Source: Streptomyces avermitilis MA-4680 = NBRC 14893 (lineage in GTDB: Bacteria > Actinomycetota > Actinomycetes > Streptomycetales > Streptomycetaceae). Taken from it: 64,000 nucleotides of DNA. The first letter of the stretch is position 1, and each line of letters opens with the position of its first letter. Made by a program: the position numbers and the translations under genes. The notes beneath the pieces were generated by a model. The model had not been told where the DNA came from and did no database searches. It was given only the letters and a program-made list of their open reading frames with translations. Below are positions 14,348-22,571 of the stretch, one piece after another. The stretch lies in NCBI RefSeq assembly GCF_000009765.2, contig NC_003155.5, positions 4,216,001-4,280,000 of the forward strand, read 5' to 3'.

Positions 14348-15079
14348 ATGACCGCTCACGAGGGAGCCACCGTCCTCGTCGTCGAGGACGAGCCGAGCAT
14401 CGCCGACGTCCTCACCATCGCCCTGCGCTACCACCGCTTCGAGGTGCTGACCGCGGGCACCGTCCGCCAGGCCCTCACCCTCGCCGAGCGCACCCGCCCC
14501 CGGGCTCCCGGCTCCGCCCGGGCCGGGGGAACCCCCATCGACCTGGCGCTGCTCGACGTGATGCTGCCGGACGGCGACGGCCGGGCGCTGGGCCGTGAAC
14601 TGCGCCTGCGGCAGCCGGACCTGGCGGTCGTCTTCCTCACCGCCCGGGACGCGCCCGCCGAGATCGTGGGCGCGCTCGGCTTCGGCGACGACTACATCAC
14701 CAAGCCGTTCAACATCGACGAGGTCGTCGCCCGCATCACGGCCGTACTGCGCCGTACGCGCCCCGCCGACGCCCTGCCGCGGCGCCCGCCCCTGCGCTAC
14801 GGCGACCTGGAGCTGGACGAGACGACGTACAGCGCGCGCCGCGCCGGCCACACGGTCGAGCTCACCCCGACCGAGTACGCCCTGCTGCGGTTCCTGGTCC
14901 GCAACGGCGGGCGGATCGTGACCAAGGAGCAACTCCTGCGCCATGTCTGGCAGTACGAGCACACCCCGGCCGAGTCGACCGTCGTCGAGACGTACATCAG
15001 CTATCTGCGGCGCAAGCTCGAACCCCTCGGTCCGCCGGTGATCCAGACCCGGCGGGGCGTCGGATACGGGCTCGCGTGA
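14348..15079 (+). CDS. OmpR-family response regulator
   Basis: 243 residues. Receiver domain: acidic pair E13/D14, phospho-acceptor D70 in LLDVMLP, T98 and K119 (YITKPF). The winged helix follows (LTPTEYALLRFLVRNGGRIVT through YISYLRRKLE and the RRGVGYGL end). Between helix 2 and strand 3 there is an extra Pro/Arg/Gly stretch of about 14 residues (residues 50-63). The stop overlaps the GTG of the kinase gene (GTGA), so kinase and regulator are coupled. Probable target: the divergent MMPL gene. Confidence 0.93.
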   Translation: MTAHEGATVLVVEDEPSIADVLTIALRYHRFEVLTAGTVRQALTLAERTRPRAPGSARAGGTPIDLALLDVMLPDGDGRALGRELRLRQPDLAVVFLTARDAPAEIVGALGFGDDYITKPFNIDEVVARITAVLRRTRPADALPRRPPLRYGDLELDETTYSARRAGHTVELTPTEYALLRFLVRNGGRIVTKEQLLRHVWQYEHTPAESTVVETYISYLRRKLEPLGPPVIQTRRGVGYGLA

Positions 15080-16521
15080 GCGTCCGGCGGCCGCGCCGCC
15101 ACCACGGCATCCACTCGCTGCGCGGCCAGCTGACGCTCACGAACGTGGGACTGCTCGCCCTCGGCATCGTCGTGGCGACCGCCGTGAGCATCATGGGCAT
15201 GCGGCACTATCTGCTCGACCAGATCGACGCGGAGCTGTCCCAGACCCGTGACTCGCTGGGCGGTTCACAGCTCACGTTGCGGCAGATCGACTCGCTGAGC
15301 ACGCTGGCGTTCGCCCGCGACCTGTTCGTCCCGCACACCGACGAGACACCGAAACCGGACTCGGTCTTCGCGGCCGTCGACGGCCACGGGAAGGCCGTCG
15401 CCATCGGCGGCCTCGAGCCGACCGCCACCCAGCGTGCGCTGGCCGAGGCGGTGGACGACCCGCGCGGCCTCGCCGACGACACCGACCCGCACGACGTGAC
15501 CGTACGCGGCGCCCCCTACCGGGCGACGGCGGTGCGGCTCGCCGACGGCACGTTCGTGCTGCTCGCCACCTCGACCGACGCGCTGCACAAGGGCAACGCG
15601 AAGGCGCTCAAGCTCGATATGGCCATCGGGACACTGCTGTTGGCGCTGCTCGCGTGCCTGACGATGTTCAGCGTGCGCCGCCGGATGCGGCCGCTCGAGG
15701 ACATGGTGGAGACCTCGTCGGCGATCGCCGAGGGTGATCTGACCCGGCGGGTGCCGTCCAGCCACCATCCGACGCAGGAGGTCGAGCAGCTGCGCCTCGC
15801 CCTCAACTCCATGCTGCACCAGGTCGAGTCGGCGTACCGGACGCGCGAGCGCAGCGCGTCCCAGCTGCGCCGGTTCGTGGGCGACGCCTCGCACGAGCTG
15901 CGTACGCCGCTGTCGGCGATCCGCGGCTATCTCCAGCTGTACGAGAAGGGGATGCTGAGCGATCCCGACGAACGTCGGCGGGCCTGGGACCGGATGAACG
16001 GCGAGGTGGACCGCATGGGCCGGCTCGTCGACGAACTGCTCACCCTCGCCCGGCTGGACCAGCGGCCCGAACTCCGTGTCCGCAACGTCGACGTGACCCG
16101 TCTGGTGCGGGACGCGGCACAGGATCTGCGGGCCCAGCAGCCGGGCCGTCCGGTGACCGTGGGCGCGGACGGCGCGCTGCTCGTACAGGCCGACGAGTCC
16201 GGCCTGCGGCAGGTGCTGGGCAACCTCGTGGGCAACGTACGCACGCATACGGCCGCCGATGTGCCGGTGCGGCTCGGGGTGGAGCGCGCGGACGGGGTCG
16301 TACGGCTGTGTGTGGCGGACGAGGGGCCGGGGCTCGCCGAGGACGACGCGGCCCGCATCTTCGACCGGTTCTTCCGGGCGGGCGGTGGCGCGGGCAGTGG
16401 TCTGGGGATGGCGATCGTGCAGGGTGTGGTCACGGCCCACGGCGGCGACGTGACGGTCCGCACGGCACCGGGCGAGGGCCTGGCGGTGACGGTGACGCTG
16501 CCGACGCGGGGGGAGGAATGA
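15076..16521 (+). CDS. Sensor histidine kinase
   Basis: 481 residues. Two membrane helices (about 18-40 and 183-200) flank an extracytoplasmic sensor of about 140 residues. A HAMP linker follows, then the HisKA box with H273 in DASHELRTPLSAI. The ATPase domain shows NLVGNVRTHT (N box), DEGPGL (G1), IFDRFFRA (F) and GSGLGMAIV (G2). It would autophosphorylate and pass phosphate to D70 of the regulator encoded just upstream. Signal unknown. Confidence 0.93.
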   Translation: MSVRRPRRHHGIHSLRGQLTLTNVGLLALGIVVATAVSIMGMRHYLLDQIDAELSQTRDSLGGSQLTLRQIDSLSTLAFARDLFVPHTDETPKPDSVFAAVDGHGKAVAIGGLEPTATQRALAEAVDDPRGLADDTDPHDVTVRGAPYRATAVRLADGTFVLLATSTDALHKGNAKALKLDMAIGTLLLALLACLTMFSVRRRMRPLEDMVETSSAIAEGDLTRRVPSSHHPTQEVEQLRLALNSMLHQVESAYRTRERSASQLRRFVGDASHELRTPLSAIRGYLQLYEKGMLSDPDERRRAWDRMNGEVDRMGRLVDELLTLARLDQRPELRVRNVDVTRLVRDAAQDLRAQQPGRPVTVGADGALLVQADESGLRQVLGNLVGNVRTHTAADVPVRLGVERADGVVRLCVADEGPGLAEDDAARIFDRFFRAGGGAGSGLGMAIVQGVVTAHGGDVTVRTAPGEGLAVTVTLPTRGEE

Positions 16522-16581
16522 GGCGCCTCGCGGAGGGCCCCGCGCCCCCTCGGACGAGGGTCCCCCTACGCGGGCGCCGGC

Positions 16582-17871
16582 TCACGCCTGCTTCGACGCC
16601 AGTTCGACGACGGTGATGTCCGAAGGCGCGCCCACCCGGGTGGGCGGGCCCCACGCTCCCGCGCCCCGTGACACGTACAGCTGCGTGTCGCCGTAGCGCT
16701 CCAGGCCCGCGACCGTCGGGTTGGCGGCGGCCGCGACGAGGCTGCCGGGCCAGAGCTGGCCGCCGTGGGTGTGGCCGGAGAGCTGGAGGTCCACGTCGTG
16801 CCGGACGGCCTCGTGGATCTGGACCGGCTGGTGGGCGAGGAGCACGACGGCCCGGGTCGTGTCCCGGTCGCCCAGGGCCCTGTCGAAGTCCGGGCCCTGG
16901 CCCTCGCTCTCACCCGCCACGTCGTTGACGCCCGCGAGGTCGAAGGCGGGCAGCTCGGTGCGCGCGTTCTCCAGCGGGTTCAGGCCCAGCCGGCGCACCT
17001 CCTCGACCCACTGCCCGGCGCCGGAGAAGTACTCGTGGTTGCCCGTGACGAAGTAGCTCCCGTGCCGCGCCTTCAGCTGGGAGAGCGGTGCCGCCGCCGG
17101 GCCCAGGTCCTGCACGCTGCCGTCGACCAGGTCGCCGACCACCGCGATGAGGTCCGGCTGCGTGGAGTTGATCGTGTCGACGACGCGCTGGGCGAAGCCC
17201 CGGCCCAGGACCGGGCTCAGGTGGATGTCGCTCACCACCGCGATCCGGAAACCGTGCGCCGAGCGCGGCAGCTTGGCCAGCGGGACCGTGACGCGCTTCA
17301 CCCGGGGGCCGCGCAGGACGCCGTACGTGCCGTAGCCGACCGTGCCGACCGCCGCCGCGGCGGCGGCTCCGCCGACGACCCGGGAGACGAACAGACGCCG
17401 GGAGGGGGCCGCGGCCCGAGGCGGCCCCGCCGGCTCCGGCCGCTTCGGCTCCGGCGCGGACTCCACCTCCGGCTCCGGCTCCGTCGCGGCCGTGCCCGCC
17501 GTGCCCGCCGGCACGCGCTCCGGCTGGGGTACGGCGACCTCGGCGGGCGCCTCGCGCTCCACCAGCCGCCGCACCAGCGGCCGTACGAACTCGGCCGCCA
17601 CCAACGCCAGCAGCAGATACAGGGAGAACGCCATCCACAGGAAGCCCGGCCACGCCAGCACCCGTTGGAGCCAGAAGGGCGCGCCGGTGCGCTCGGCGAT
17701 CAGGGCCCCGAACATCAGCACGGGACCGGTGACGATCACCACCGTGCCGGTGCGGCGCGCGAGGCCGGGGCCGCGCGTCGTGTCCCGGACCAGCCGGCGC
17801 CACGCGTACCAGTGCAGTGCCCCGAACGCGACCAGCACGGCCAGGCCCACCAGCACGAAGACAACGACCAC
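16582..17871 (-). CDS. Membrane-anchored metallophosphoesterase
   Basis: 429 residues. Four N-terminal helices (about 3-20, 37-60, 65-85, 150s as a signal-like RRLFVSRVVGGAAAAAAVG) lead to a calcineurin-like domain with all metal-site motifs: VVSDIHLSP, VVGDLVDGS, TGNHEYF and SGHTHGGQ. The linker at about 95-140 is Pro/Glu rich. Family members of this layout are often YkuE/YaeI-like phosphodiesterases; the substrate cannot be told. I chose the GTG at 17871, with GAGG five bases upstream, over a much longer frame that reads through non-coding sequence. Confidence 0.85.
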   Translation of the reverse strand: MVVVFVLVGLAVLVAFGALHWYAWRRLVRDTTRGPGLARRTGTVVIVTGPVLMFGALIAERTGAPFWLQRVLAWPGFLWMAFSLYLLLALVAAEFVRPLVRRLVEREAPAEVAVPQPERVPAGTAGTAATEPEPEVESAPEPKRPEPAGPPRAAAPSRRLFVSRVVGGAAAAAAVGTVGYGTYGVLRGPRVKRVTVPLAKLPRSAHGFRIAVVSDIHLSPVLGRGFAQRVVDTINSTQPDLIAVVGDLVDGSVQDLGPAAAPLSQLKARHGSYFVTGNHEYFSGAGQWVEEVRRLGLNPLENARTELPAFDLAGVNDVAGESEGQGPDFDRALGDRDTTRAVVLLAHQPVQIHEAVRHDVDLQLSGHTHGGQLWPGSLVAAAANPTVAGLERYGDTQLYVSRGAGAWGPPTRVGAPSDITVVELASKQA

Positions 17872-17903
17872 GGCAGCCTCGTATCTCCCGATATGACGTG
17901 TGG

Positions 17904-18146
17904 CTATGACCTGTGGCGCAAGGCGCGCAGTCCGCGCAACCCGATGACCCCGACAACCGTCCCCAAGACAAAGGAGACGACGGCGAGCGTCAGGTGCACC
18001 CAGAAGTACGCCGTCGGATCGCCCGCGTCGTCGAACGCGAGCCCGCTGCCGTCCTTCCACAGGTTCTTGACGAAAGTGATCCAGATGACCCAGCTCCACA
18101 CCCCGAAGGCGAGCAGGAACCAGGAGACGGGGCGGCTGAGCTTCAT
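17904..18146 (-). CDS. Small two-helix membrane protein
   Basis: 80 residues: MKLSRPVSWFLLAFGVWSW opens the first helix, FWVHLTLAVVSFVLGTVVGVIGLRGLR the second. The loop between them (KNLWKDGSGLAFDDAGDPTAY) is acidic. Such proteins are common conserved hypothetical proteins next to carboxypeptidase genes in Streptomyces. It lies 32 bases from the phosphoesterase gene in the same direction. A longer frame through the carboxypeptidase gene is a shadow. Confidence 0.75.
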   Translation of the reverse strand: MKLSRPVSWFLLAFGVWSWVIWITFVKNLWKDGSGLAFDDAGDPTAYFWVHLTLAVVSFVLGTVVGVIGLRGLRALRHRS

Positions 18147-18236
18147 GGGTTCAGTATCGCTGTCGTCCGACGGCGCACCGCGCCGGGGTGGGGAGCGTCG
18201 GCCGGTCCGGGGCGGGACTTCGTGCCCCCCGCCCTG

Positions 18237-18242
18237 TACGTT
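18237..18242 (+). promoter_or_regulatory. -10 element for a leaderless carboxypeptidase transcript
   Basis: TACGTT ends seven bases before the GTG at 18250 and no ribosome binding site is present. Confidence 0.4.
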
Positions 18243-18249
18243 CTCGACC

Positions 18250-19593
18250 GTGCCCGCCTCGAACAGGACCGCCAGGCGCCGCCTGCCGGTCACCTCCGCC
18301 GCGCTCCTGTCCTTGCTGACCCTCTCGCTCACCGCGCCCGCGACCGCGTTCGCGGACGGGAGCCCGGCGGCGACCCCCACAGCGACCCCGACAGGGACCC
18401 CCACGACGACCCCGACCGGGACCCCGACGGCGACGCTCTCGGCCACGCCCCCGTCCGGCATGTCGACCATCGGTGGCGACCAACTCGGCAGTCCCGGGAC
18501 CCAGGTGAACCTCGGCAGCGGTGCCCCGGTGATCCCGAAGGACATCACCGCACGCTCCTGGATCGTCGCCGACGCCGAGTCCGGAGACGTCCTGGCCGCC
18601 CACAACGCGCACTGGCGGCTGCCCCCGGCGAGCACCCTGAAGATGCTGTTCGCCGACACGCTGCTGCCCAAGTTCCCCAAGAACACCGAGCACAAGGTCG
18701 TCCCCTCCGATCTGGCGGGCATGGGCGCGGGCTCCAGCGTGGTCGGCATAAAGGAGAACGAGACGTACACGGTCCACGACCTGTGGCTCGGCGTCTTCCT
18801 GCGCTCGGGCAACGACGCCGTGCACGTCCTGTCGGCGATGAACAAGGGCGTCGGCCAGACGGTCGAGGACATGCAGGAGCACGCCAGGGAGCTCCAGGCC
18901 CTGGACACGCACGTGGTCAGCCCCGACGGGTACGACGCCCCGAGGCAGGTCTCCTCGGCGTACGACCTGACGCTGTTCGCCCGCTCCGGGCTGCAGAAGA
19001 AGGACTTCCGGGAGTACTGCGCGACCGTGCGCGCGCAGTTCCCGGGCGAGACCACGAAGAAGAAGGGCAAGACGACCCGCGGGTCCTTCGAGATCCAGAA
19101 CACCAACCGGCTGCTGGCCGGCGACAGCGACATCACCCCGTACCAGGGCATCGCGGGTGTGAAGAACGGCAACACCAGCAACGCGGGCGCCACCTTCACC
19201 GGAGTCGCCGAGCGGAACGGCAAGGTGCTCCTCGTCACGGTCATGAACCCGGAGAAGAACGAGCACAACGAGGTCTACAAGGAGACCGCCAAGCTGCTGG
19301 ACTGGGGCTTCGGCGCGGCGGACAAGGTGACGCCGGTGGGCGAGTTGGTGGCCCCGCAGGGCGCGGACACCAGCGCGCAGCCGGGCGCGAACGCGCCCGT
19401 CTCCCCAGGTGCCGGCGCGGACAAGGAGTCCGCGAAGCCGGTGGCCGCCGATCTGAAGGACGGCGGTTCGAGCGGAGTCGGGATCGCGCTGGCGGTCACG
19501 GGCGGGGTGCTCGTGCTGCTCGTGGCGGGCGGGTTCCTGGTCAACCGCCGCTGGCCGCTGCCCGATCTGGTACGTCGTCGGACGCGCCGCTGA
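18250..19593 (+). CDS. D-alanyl-D-alanine carboxypeptidase (peptidase S11, DacC-like)
   Basis: 447 residues. A signal peptide (about 1-37) is followed by a Thr/Pro-rich repeat linker (TPTGTPTTTPTGTPTA). The penicillin-binding fold shows STLK in PPASTLKMLF (active serine), SGN in FLRSGNDAVH, and KNG in GVKNGNTSN where KTG is usual. A C-terminal helix (VGIALAVTGGVLVLLVAGGFLV) and basic tail anchor it outside the membrane. It would trim the terminal D-Ala of peptidoglycan stem peptides. The end overlaps the convergent YihY gene by 53 bases. Confidence 0.9.
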   Translation: MPASNRTARRRLPVTSAALLSLLTLSLTAPATAFADGSPAATPTATPTGTPTTTPTGTPTATLSATPPSGMSTIGGDQLGSPGTQVNLGSGAPVIPKDITARSWIVADAESGDVLAAHNAHWRLPPASTLKMLFADTLLPKFPKNTEHKVVPSDLAGMGAGSSVVGIKENETYTVHDLWLGVFLRSGNDAVHVLSAMNKGVGQTVEDMQEHARELQALDTHVVSPDGYDAPRQVSSAYDLTLFARSGLQKKDFREYCATVRAQFPGETTKKKGKTTRGSFEIQNTNRLLAGDSDITPYQGIAGVKNGNTSNAGATFTGVAERNGKVLLVTVMNPEKNEHNEVYKETAKLLDWGFGAADKVTPVGELVAPQGADTSAQPGANAPVSPGAGADKESAKPVAADLKDGGSSGVGIALAVTGGVLVLLVAGGFLVNRRWPLPDLVRRRTRR

Positions 19594-20458
19594 CCTCTTC
19601 TTCTGCCGGGCCGTCGCTCGGCGTCGCCGTCCAGGCCGCGCAGAACAGCAGCAGCTTCGAGGTGAAGTTGATCCACAGCAGCAGCGCGACGGGCACCCCG
19701 AAGGCGCCGTACATGCTCTTCGACGCGACGCCCTGGATATAGCCGCTGAGCAGCAGTTTCAGCAGTTCGAAGCCGACGGCGCCGATCAGCGCGGCCACCA
19801 CGAGCCGGCGCCGGGTCGGCTCGACGCCGGGCAGCAGCGTCAGGACGTACAGCAGCAGCAGGAAGTCGGCGAGTACGGCGACGAGGAACGCGGTGATGTG
19901 CAGCAGGACGCTGCCCCAGCCGTCCCTCTCGATGCCGAGCCGGTCGGCCGTCCAGCCCACCATGGCCGAGGCGACCGTGGACGTGGCGAGGGTGACGAGA
20001 ACGGCGCCGCCCAGGCCGAGGAGCACACCGCCGTCCTTGAGCTTGCGCAGGAAGGGGTTCTCCTCGTCGTCGTCCAGCTCCCAGACCGCGCGCAGGCAGT
20101 CGCGCATCGCACCGACCCAGCCGATGCCGGTGAACAGCAGCACGGCGCCCGCGATCACCCCGACCGTGCCCGCGTTCTGGACCAGCGCGTGGATGTCGAG
20201 CTGGTCGGAGATGCCGGGCACCTGCTCGGCGAGCTTGTCCTGGAGCGTCTTCTGCTGCTCTTCGCTGAGCGCGGCGGCGCCGATCGCGGCGGCCACGGTC
20301 AGCAGCGGGAAGAGCGCCACGAAACTGATGAAGGTCATCGCGGCGGCGAGCTGGGTCCACTTCACCCGGTCCAGACGCTCGTACGAACGCCACGCGTGAG
20401 TGGTCATCAGGCGCGCGATCAACGGCCCGATGCCGGGGAGTGATTTCAGCCAGTCCAT
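19541..20458 (-). CDS. YihY/virulence factor BrkB family membrane protein
   Basis: 305 residues. WTQLAAAMTFISFVALFPLLTV is the family's first helix, and ELLKLLLSGYIQG...YGAFGVPVALLLWINFTSKLLLF its characteristic end. Six helices are visible in total. The family was once misnamed RNase BN; its real function is unknown. The ATG at 20458 is preceded by GGAAGAG. Its 3' end overlaps the carboxypeptidase gene tail to tail by 53 bases. Confidence 0.9.
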   Translation of the reverse strand: MDWLKSLPGIGPLIARLMTTHAWRSYERLDRVKWTQLAAAMTFISFVALFPLLTVAAAIGAAALSEEQQKTLQDKLAEQVPGISDQLDIHALVQNAGTVGVIAGAVLLFTGIGWVGAMRDCLRAVWELDDDEENPFLRKLKDGGVLLGLGGAVLVTLATSTVASAMVGWTADRLGIERDGWGSVLLHITAFLVAVLADFLLLLYVLTLLPGVEPTRRRLVVAALIGAVGFELLKLLLSGYIQGVASKSMYGAFGVPVALLLWINFTSKLLLFCAAWTATPSDGPAEEEVSGASDDVPDRAAASGG

Positions 20459-20677
20459 GATCCGACTCTTCCCTCGCCTCGAAGATCCCGAACGCCTCGA
20501 ACCTCTCGGAAAGCCAGGGTCCGGGTACCCCGAAAACGCTGGACAGTGGCGAGCGCCGGGCCGATTCCGGCGCACCCATTTCAGTGAGGAGTCGCGATGA
20601 ACAGGGAGAGTGTGGGGTTATGACCGTTTTGCGGCGCTACGGTCACCGTCAAGACAGGCCCTAGGAGTGTGGTTTTC

Positions 20678-21433
20678 ATGAAGGACGCCTTCGGCGCCCC
20701 GCAGTCCCTGTTGATCCTCGGCGGTACGTCCGAGATCGGGCTGGCCACCGCGCGCCGGATGATCGCCCGGCGCGCCCGCACGGTGTGGCTGGCCGGACGC
20801 CCCTCCCCCGCGCTGGAGCAGGCCGCCGAAGCGCTGCGCTCACTGGGCGCGGACGCCCGCACCGTCGCCTTCGACGCGCTCGACCCCGAGTCCCACGAGA
20901 CCGTGCTCGGCAAGGTCTTCGCGGAGGGCGACATCGACATGGTGCTGTTCGCCTTCGGCGTGCTCGGCGACCAGGCCGACGACGAACGGGACCCGGTGGC
21001 CGCGGTGCGGGTCGCGCAGACCAACTACACGGGCGCGGTCTCGGCCGGCCTGGTGTGCGCGCGGGCGCTCCAGACGCAGGGCCACGGCTCGCTGGTGGTG
21101 CTCTCCTCGATCGCCGGCGAGCGCGCCTGCCGCTCCGACTTCATCTACGGCTCCAGCAAGGCGGGCCTGGACACGTTCACCCAGGGCCTGGGCGACGCGC
21201 TGCACGGCACCGGCGTGCACGTCATGGTCGTACGACCCGGATTCGTCCGTACGCGGATGACGGCCGGCCTGGCCGAGGCGCCGCTGGCCACCACCCCGGA
21301 GGCCGTCGCGACGGCGATCGAACTGGGGCTGCGCCGGCGCTCCGAGACGGTGTGGGTGCCGGGGGCGCTGCGGGCGGTGATGTCGGCGCTGCGGCATGTG
21401 CCACGACCGGTGTTCCGGCGCCTGCCGGTGTAG
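20678..21433 (+). CDS. Short-chain dehydrogenase, DprE2-like
   Basis: 251 residues. ILGGTSEIGLATARRM is the NAD(P)-binding turn; the catalytic Ser/Tyr/Lys are in VVLSSIAGERA...FIYGSSKAG. The long C-terminal region and the overall pattern resemble decaprenylphosphoryl-2-keto-ribose reductase (DprE2) relatives, but no DprE1-like oxidase gene is next to it, so substrate is open. The ATG at 20678 has GGAG ten bases upstream; a GTG nine bases earlier is too close to it. Tandem repeats begin 25 bases after the stop. Confidence 0.85.
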   Translation: MKDAFGAPQSLLILGGTSEIGLATARRMIARRARTVWLAGRPSPALEQAAEALRSLGADARTVAFDALDPESHETVLGKVFAEGDIDMVLFAFGVLGDQADDERDPVAAVRVAQTNYTGAVSAGLVCARALQTQGHGSLVVLSSIAGERACRSDFIYGSSKAGLDTFTQGLGDALHGTGVHVMVVRPGFVRTRMTAGLAEAPLATTPEAVATAIELGLRRRSETVWVPGALRAVMSALRHVPRPVFRRLPV

Positions 21434-21458
21434 GCCCCGGGCCCGGCCGACCACGCGT

Positions 21459-21595
21459 GCGGACCCCGGCCCCGGCTGACCGCCCGCGCGGACCCCGGCC
21501 CCGGCTGACCGCCCGCGCGGACCCCGGCCCCGGTCGACTACCCGTGCGGACCCCGGCACCGGTCGACTACCCGTGCGGGCCCGGCCCCGGTCAGC
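21459..21595. repeat. 29-base tandem repeat array, about 4.7 copies
   Basis: Four full copies (21459, 21488, 21517, 21546) and a partial fifth of a unit that begins GCGGACCCCGGCCCCGG. Copies 1 and 2 are identical; 3 and 4 share a variant second half. The array fills the gap between the SDR gene and the convergent coding tail. There are no spacers, so it is not a CRISPR. Confidence 0.85.
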
Positions 21596-21850
21596 GCCGG
21601 AGGGGGACCACCACGGCCTTCTCCATCGGGTCGCCGGCCTGGTTGACCTGGACGTGGCCCGCGCCGAGCACCGTGTCCGTGCCGGGAAACGGGATCACGC
21701 TCGTGAGCCAGAGCAGCTGGGCGGACGAGGGCCGGGCACCGTCCTTGTCCGTCAGCCGGGGCCGCTTGATCTTGACGCAGGTGCCGTCCGCCGCGAGGTA
21801 CCAGTTGCCGTCGAGGAAGAGGCCGCGCCTGCCGTCGACGGCTCCGGCTA
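21591..21850 (-). pseudogene. Orphan coding tail without a start codon
   Basis: About 83 codons with almost perfect G/C third positions, ending at 21591: it includes GLFLDGNWYLAADGTCVKIK, LLWLTSVIPFPGTD and AGHVQVNQAGDPMEKAVVV. No ATG/GTG/TTG lies at its head. The frame continues upstream through a TTA codon at the point where the RNA-ligase-like gene stops, and the nearest possible start (GTG at 21941) would overlap that gene by 94 bases in another frame. It is either a C-terminal remnant of a deleted gene or a domain separated from the upstream gene by a frameshift. I do not recognise the domain. Confidence 0.5.
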
Positions 21851-22429
21851 ACAGGCCGGAGTCGAGTTCCGCTCCGCGGGGGCGCCCGCCTGCGGGGGCA
21901 CCACCGGGCCGCCGAAGGTGAACTCCCGGAGTTTGCGCCACACTCCGTCCGGGCCCTGCTCGTAGAGCGCGAAGCCGGTGCACGGCCACTCGGCCCGGTA
22001 GTCCGCCAGCTCCTCGTACGCCCGGTCCATCGCCTCGTCCTCGATGCCGTGCGCCACCGTGACGTGCGGGTGGTACGGGAACTGGAGCTCGCGCGCCACC
22101 GGCCCGGACGCGTCACGGACCTGCTTCTGCAACCAGGTGCACGCCTCGGCGCCCTCGGCCACCTGGACGAAGACCACCGGCGACAGCGGCCGGAACGTAC
22201 CCGTCCCGGACAGCTTCATCGGGAACGGCCGCCCGGCGCCCGCGACCTCGAGGAGATGCGCCTCGATCGCGGGCAGCGCCGCGGCGTCGACCTCCGTCGG
22301 CGGCAGCAGCGTGACATGCGTGGGGATACCGTGAGCAGCGGCGTCGCCGAAGCCCGCGCGCCGCTCCTGGAGCAGGCTGCCGTGGGGCTCCGGGACCGCG
22401 ATCGACACACCGATCGTTACGGTCCCCAC
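21848..22429 (-). CDS. 2'-5' RNA ligase family protein (2H phosphoesterase)
   Basis: 193 residues. The two catalytic H-x-T/V motifs are THVTLLPP near residue 37 and PHVTVAHG near residue 120, which define the 2H phosphoesterase fold; these enzymes act on cyclic phosphates or 2'-5' linkages in RNA or nucleotides. The last 20 residues (PPQAGAPAERNSTPAC) look degenerate and the stop lies at the junction with the orphan coding tail at 21591-21850. It is separated from trpS by 136 bases in the same direction. Confidence 0.85.
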   Translation of the reverse strand: MGTVTIGVSIAVPEPHGSLLQERRAGFGDAAAHGIPTHVTLLPPTEVDAAALPAIEAHLLEVAGAGRPFPMKLSGTGTFRPLSPVVFVQVAEGAEACTWLQKQVRDASGPVARELQFPYHPHVTVAHGIEDEAMDRAYEELADYRAEWPCTGFALYEQGPDGVWRKLREFTFGGPVVPPQAGAPAERNSTPAC

Positions 22430-22539
22430 GTCGTCTCCTGTCGTCGTGTCCTACCCGGGCAGGGGTGGCTGCCGAGGCAGCGTTCAGCTATCGACTGTAC
22501 GGCTACCGCCGTCGAGTTGGGCGGCGGTGAAGGTGTGCT

Positions 22540-22571
22540 GTACGGCTCAGTGTGTGCGGTACGGCTCAGTG
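22540..22571. repeat. 19-base tandem duplication across the trpS stop
   Basis: GTACGGCTCAGTG occurs at 22540-22552 and 22559-22571, period 19. The upstream copy holds the trpS stop codon. Confidence 0.8.

Noticed and set aside
21459..21595. Possible CRISPR array
   Set aside because: Repeats are contiguous without spacers and no cas gene is near.
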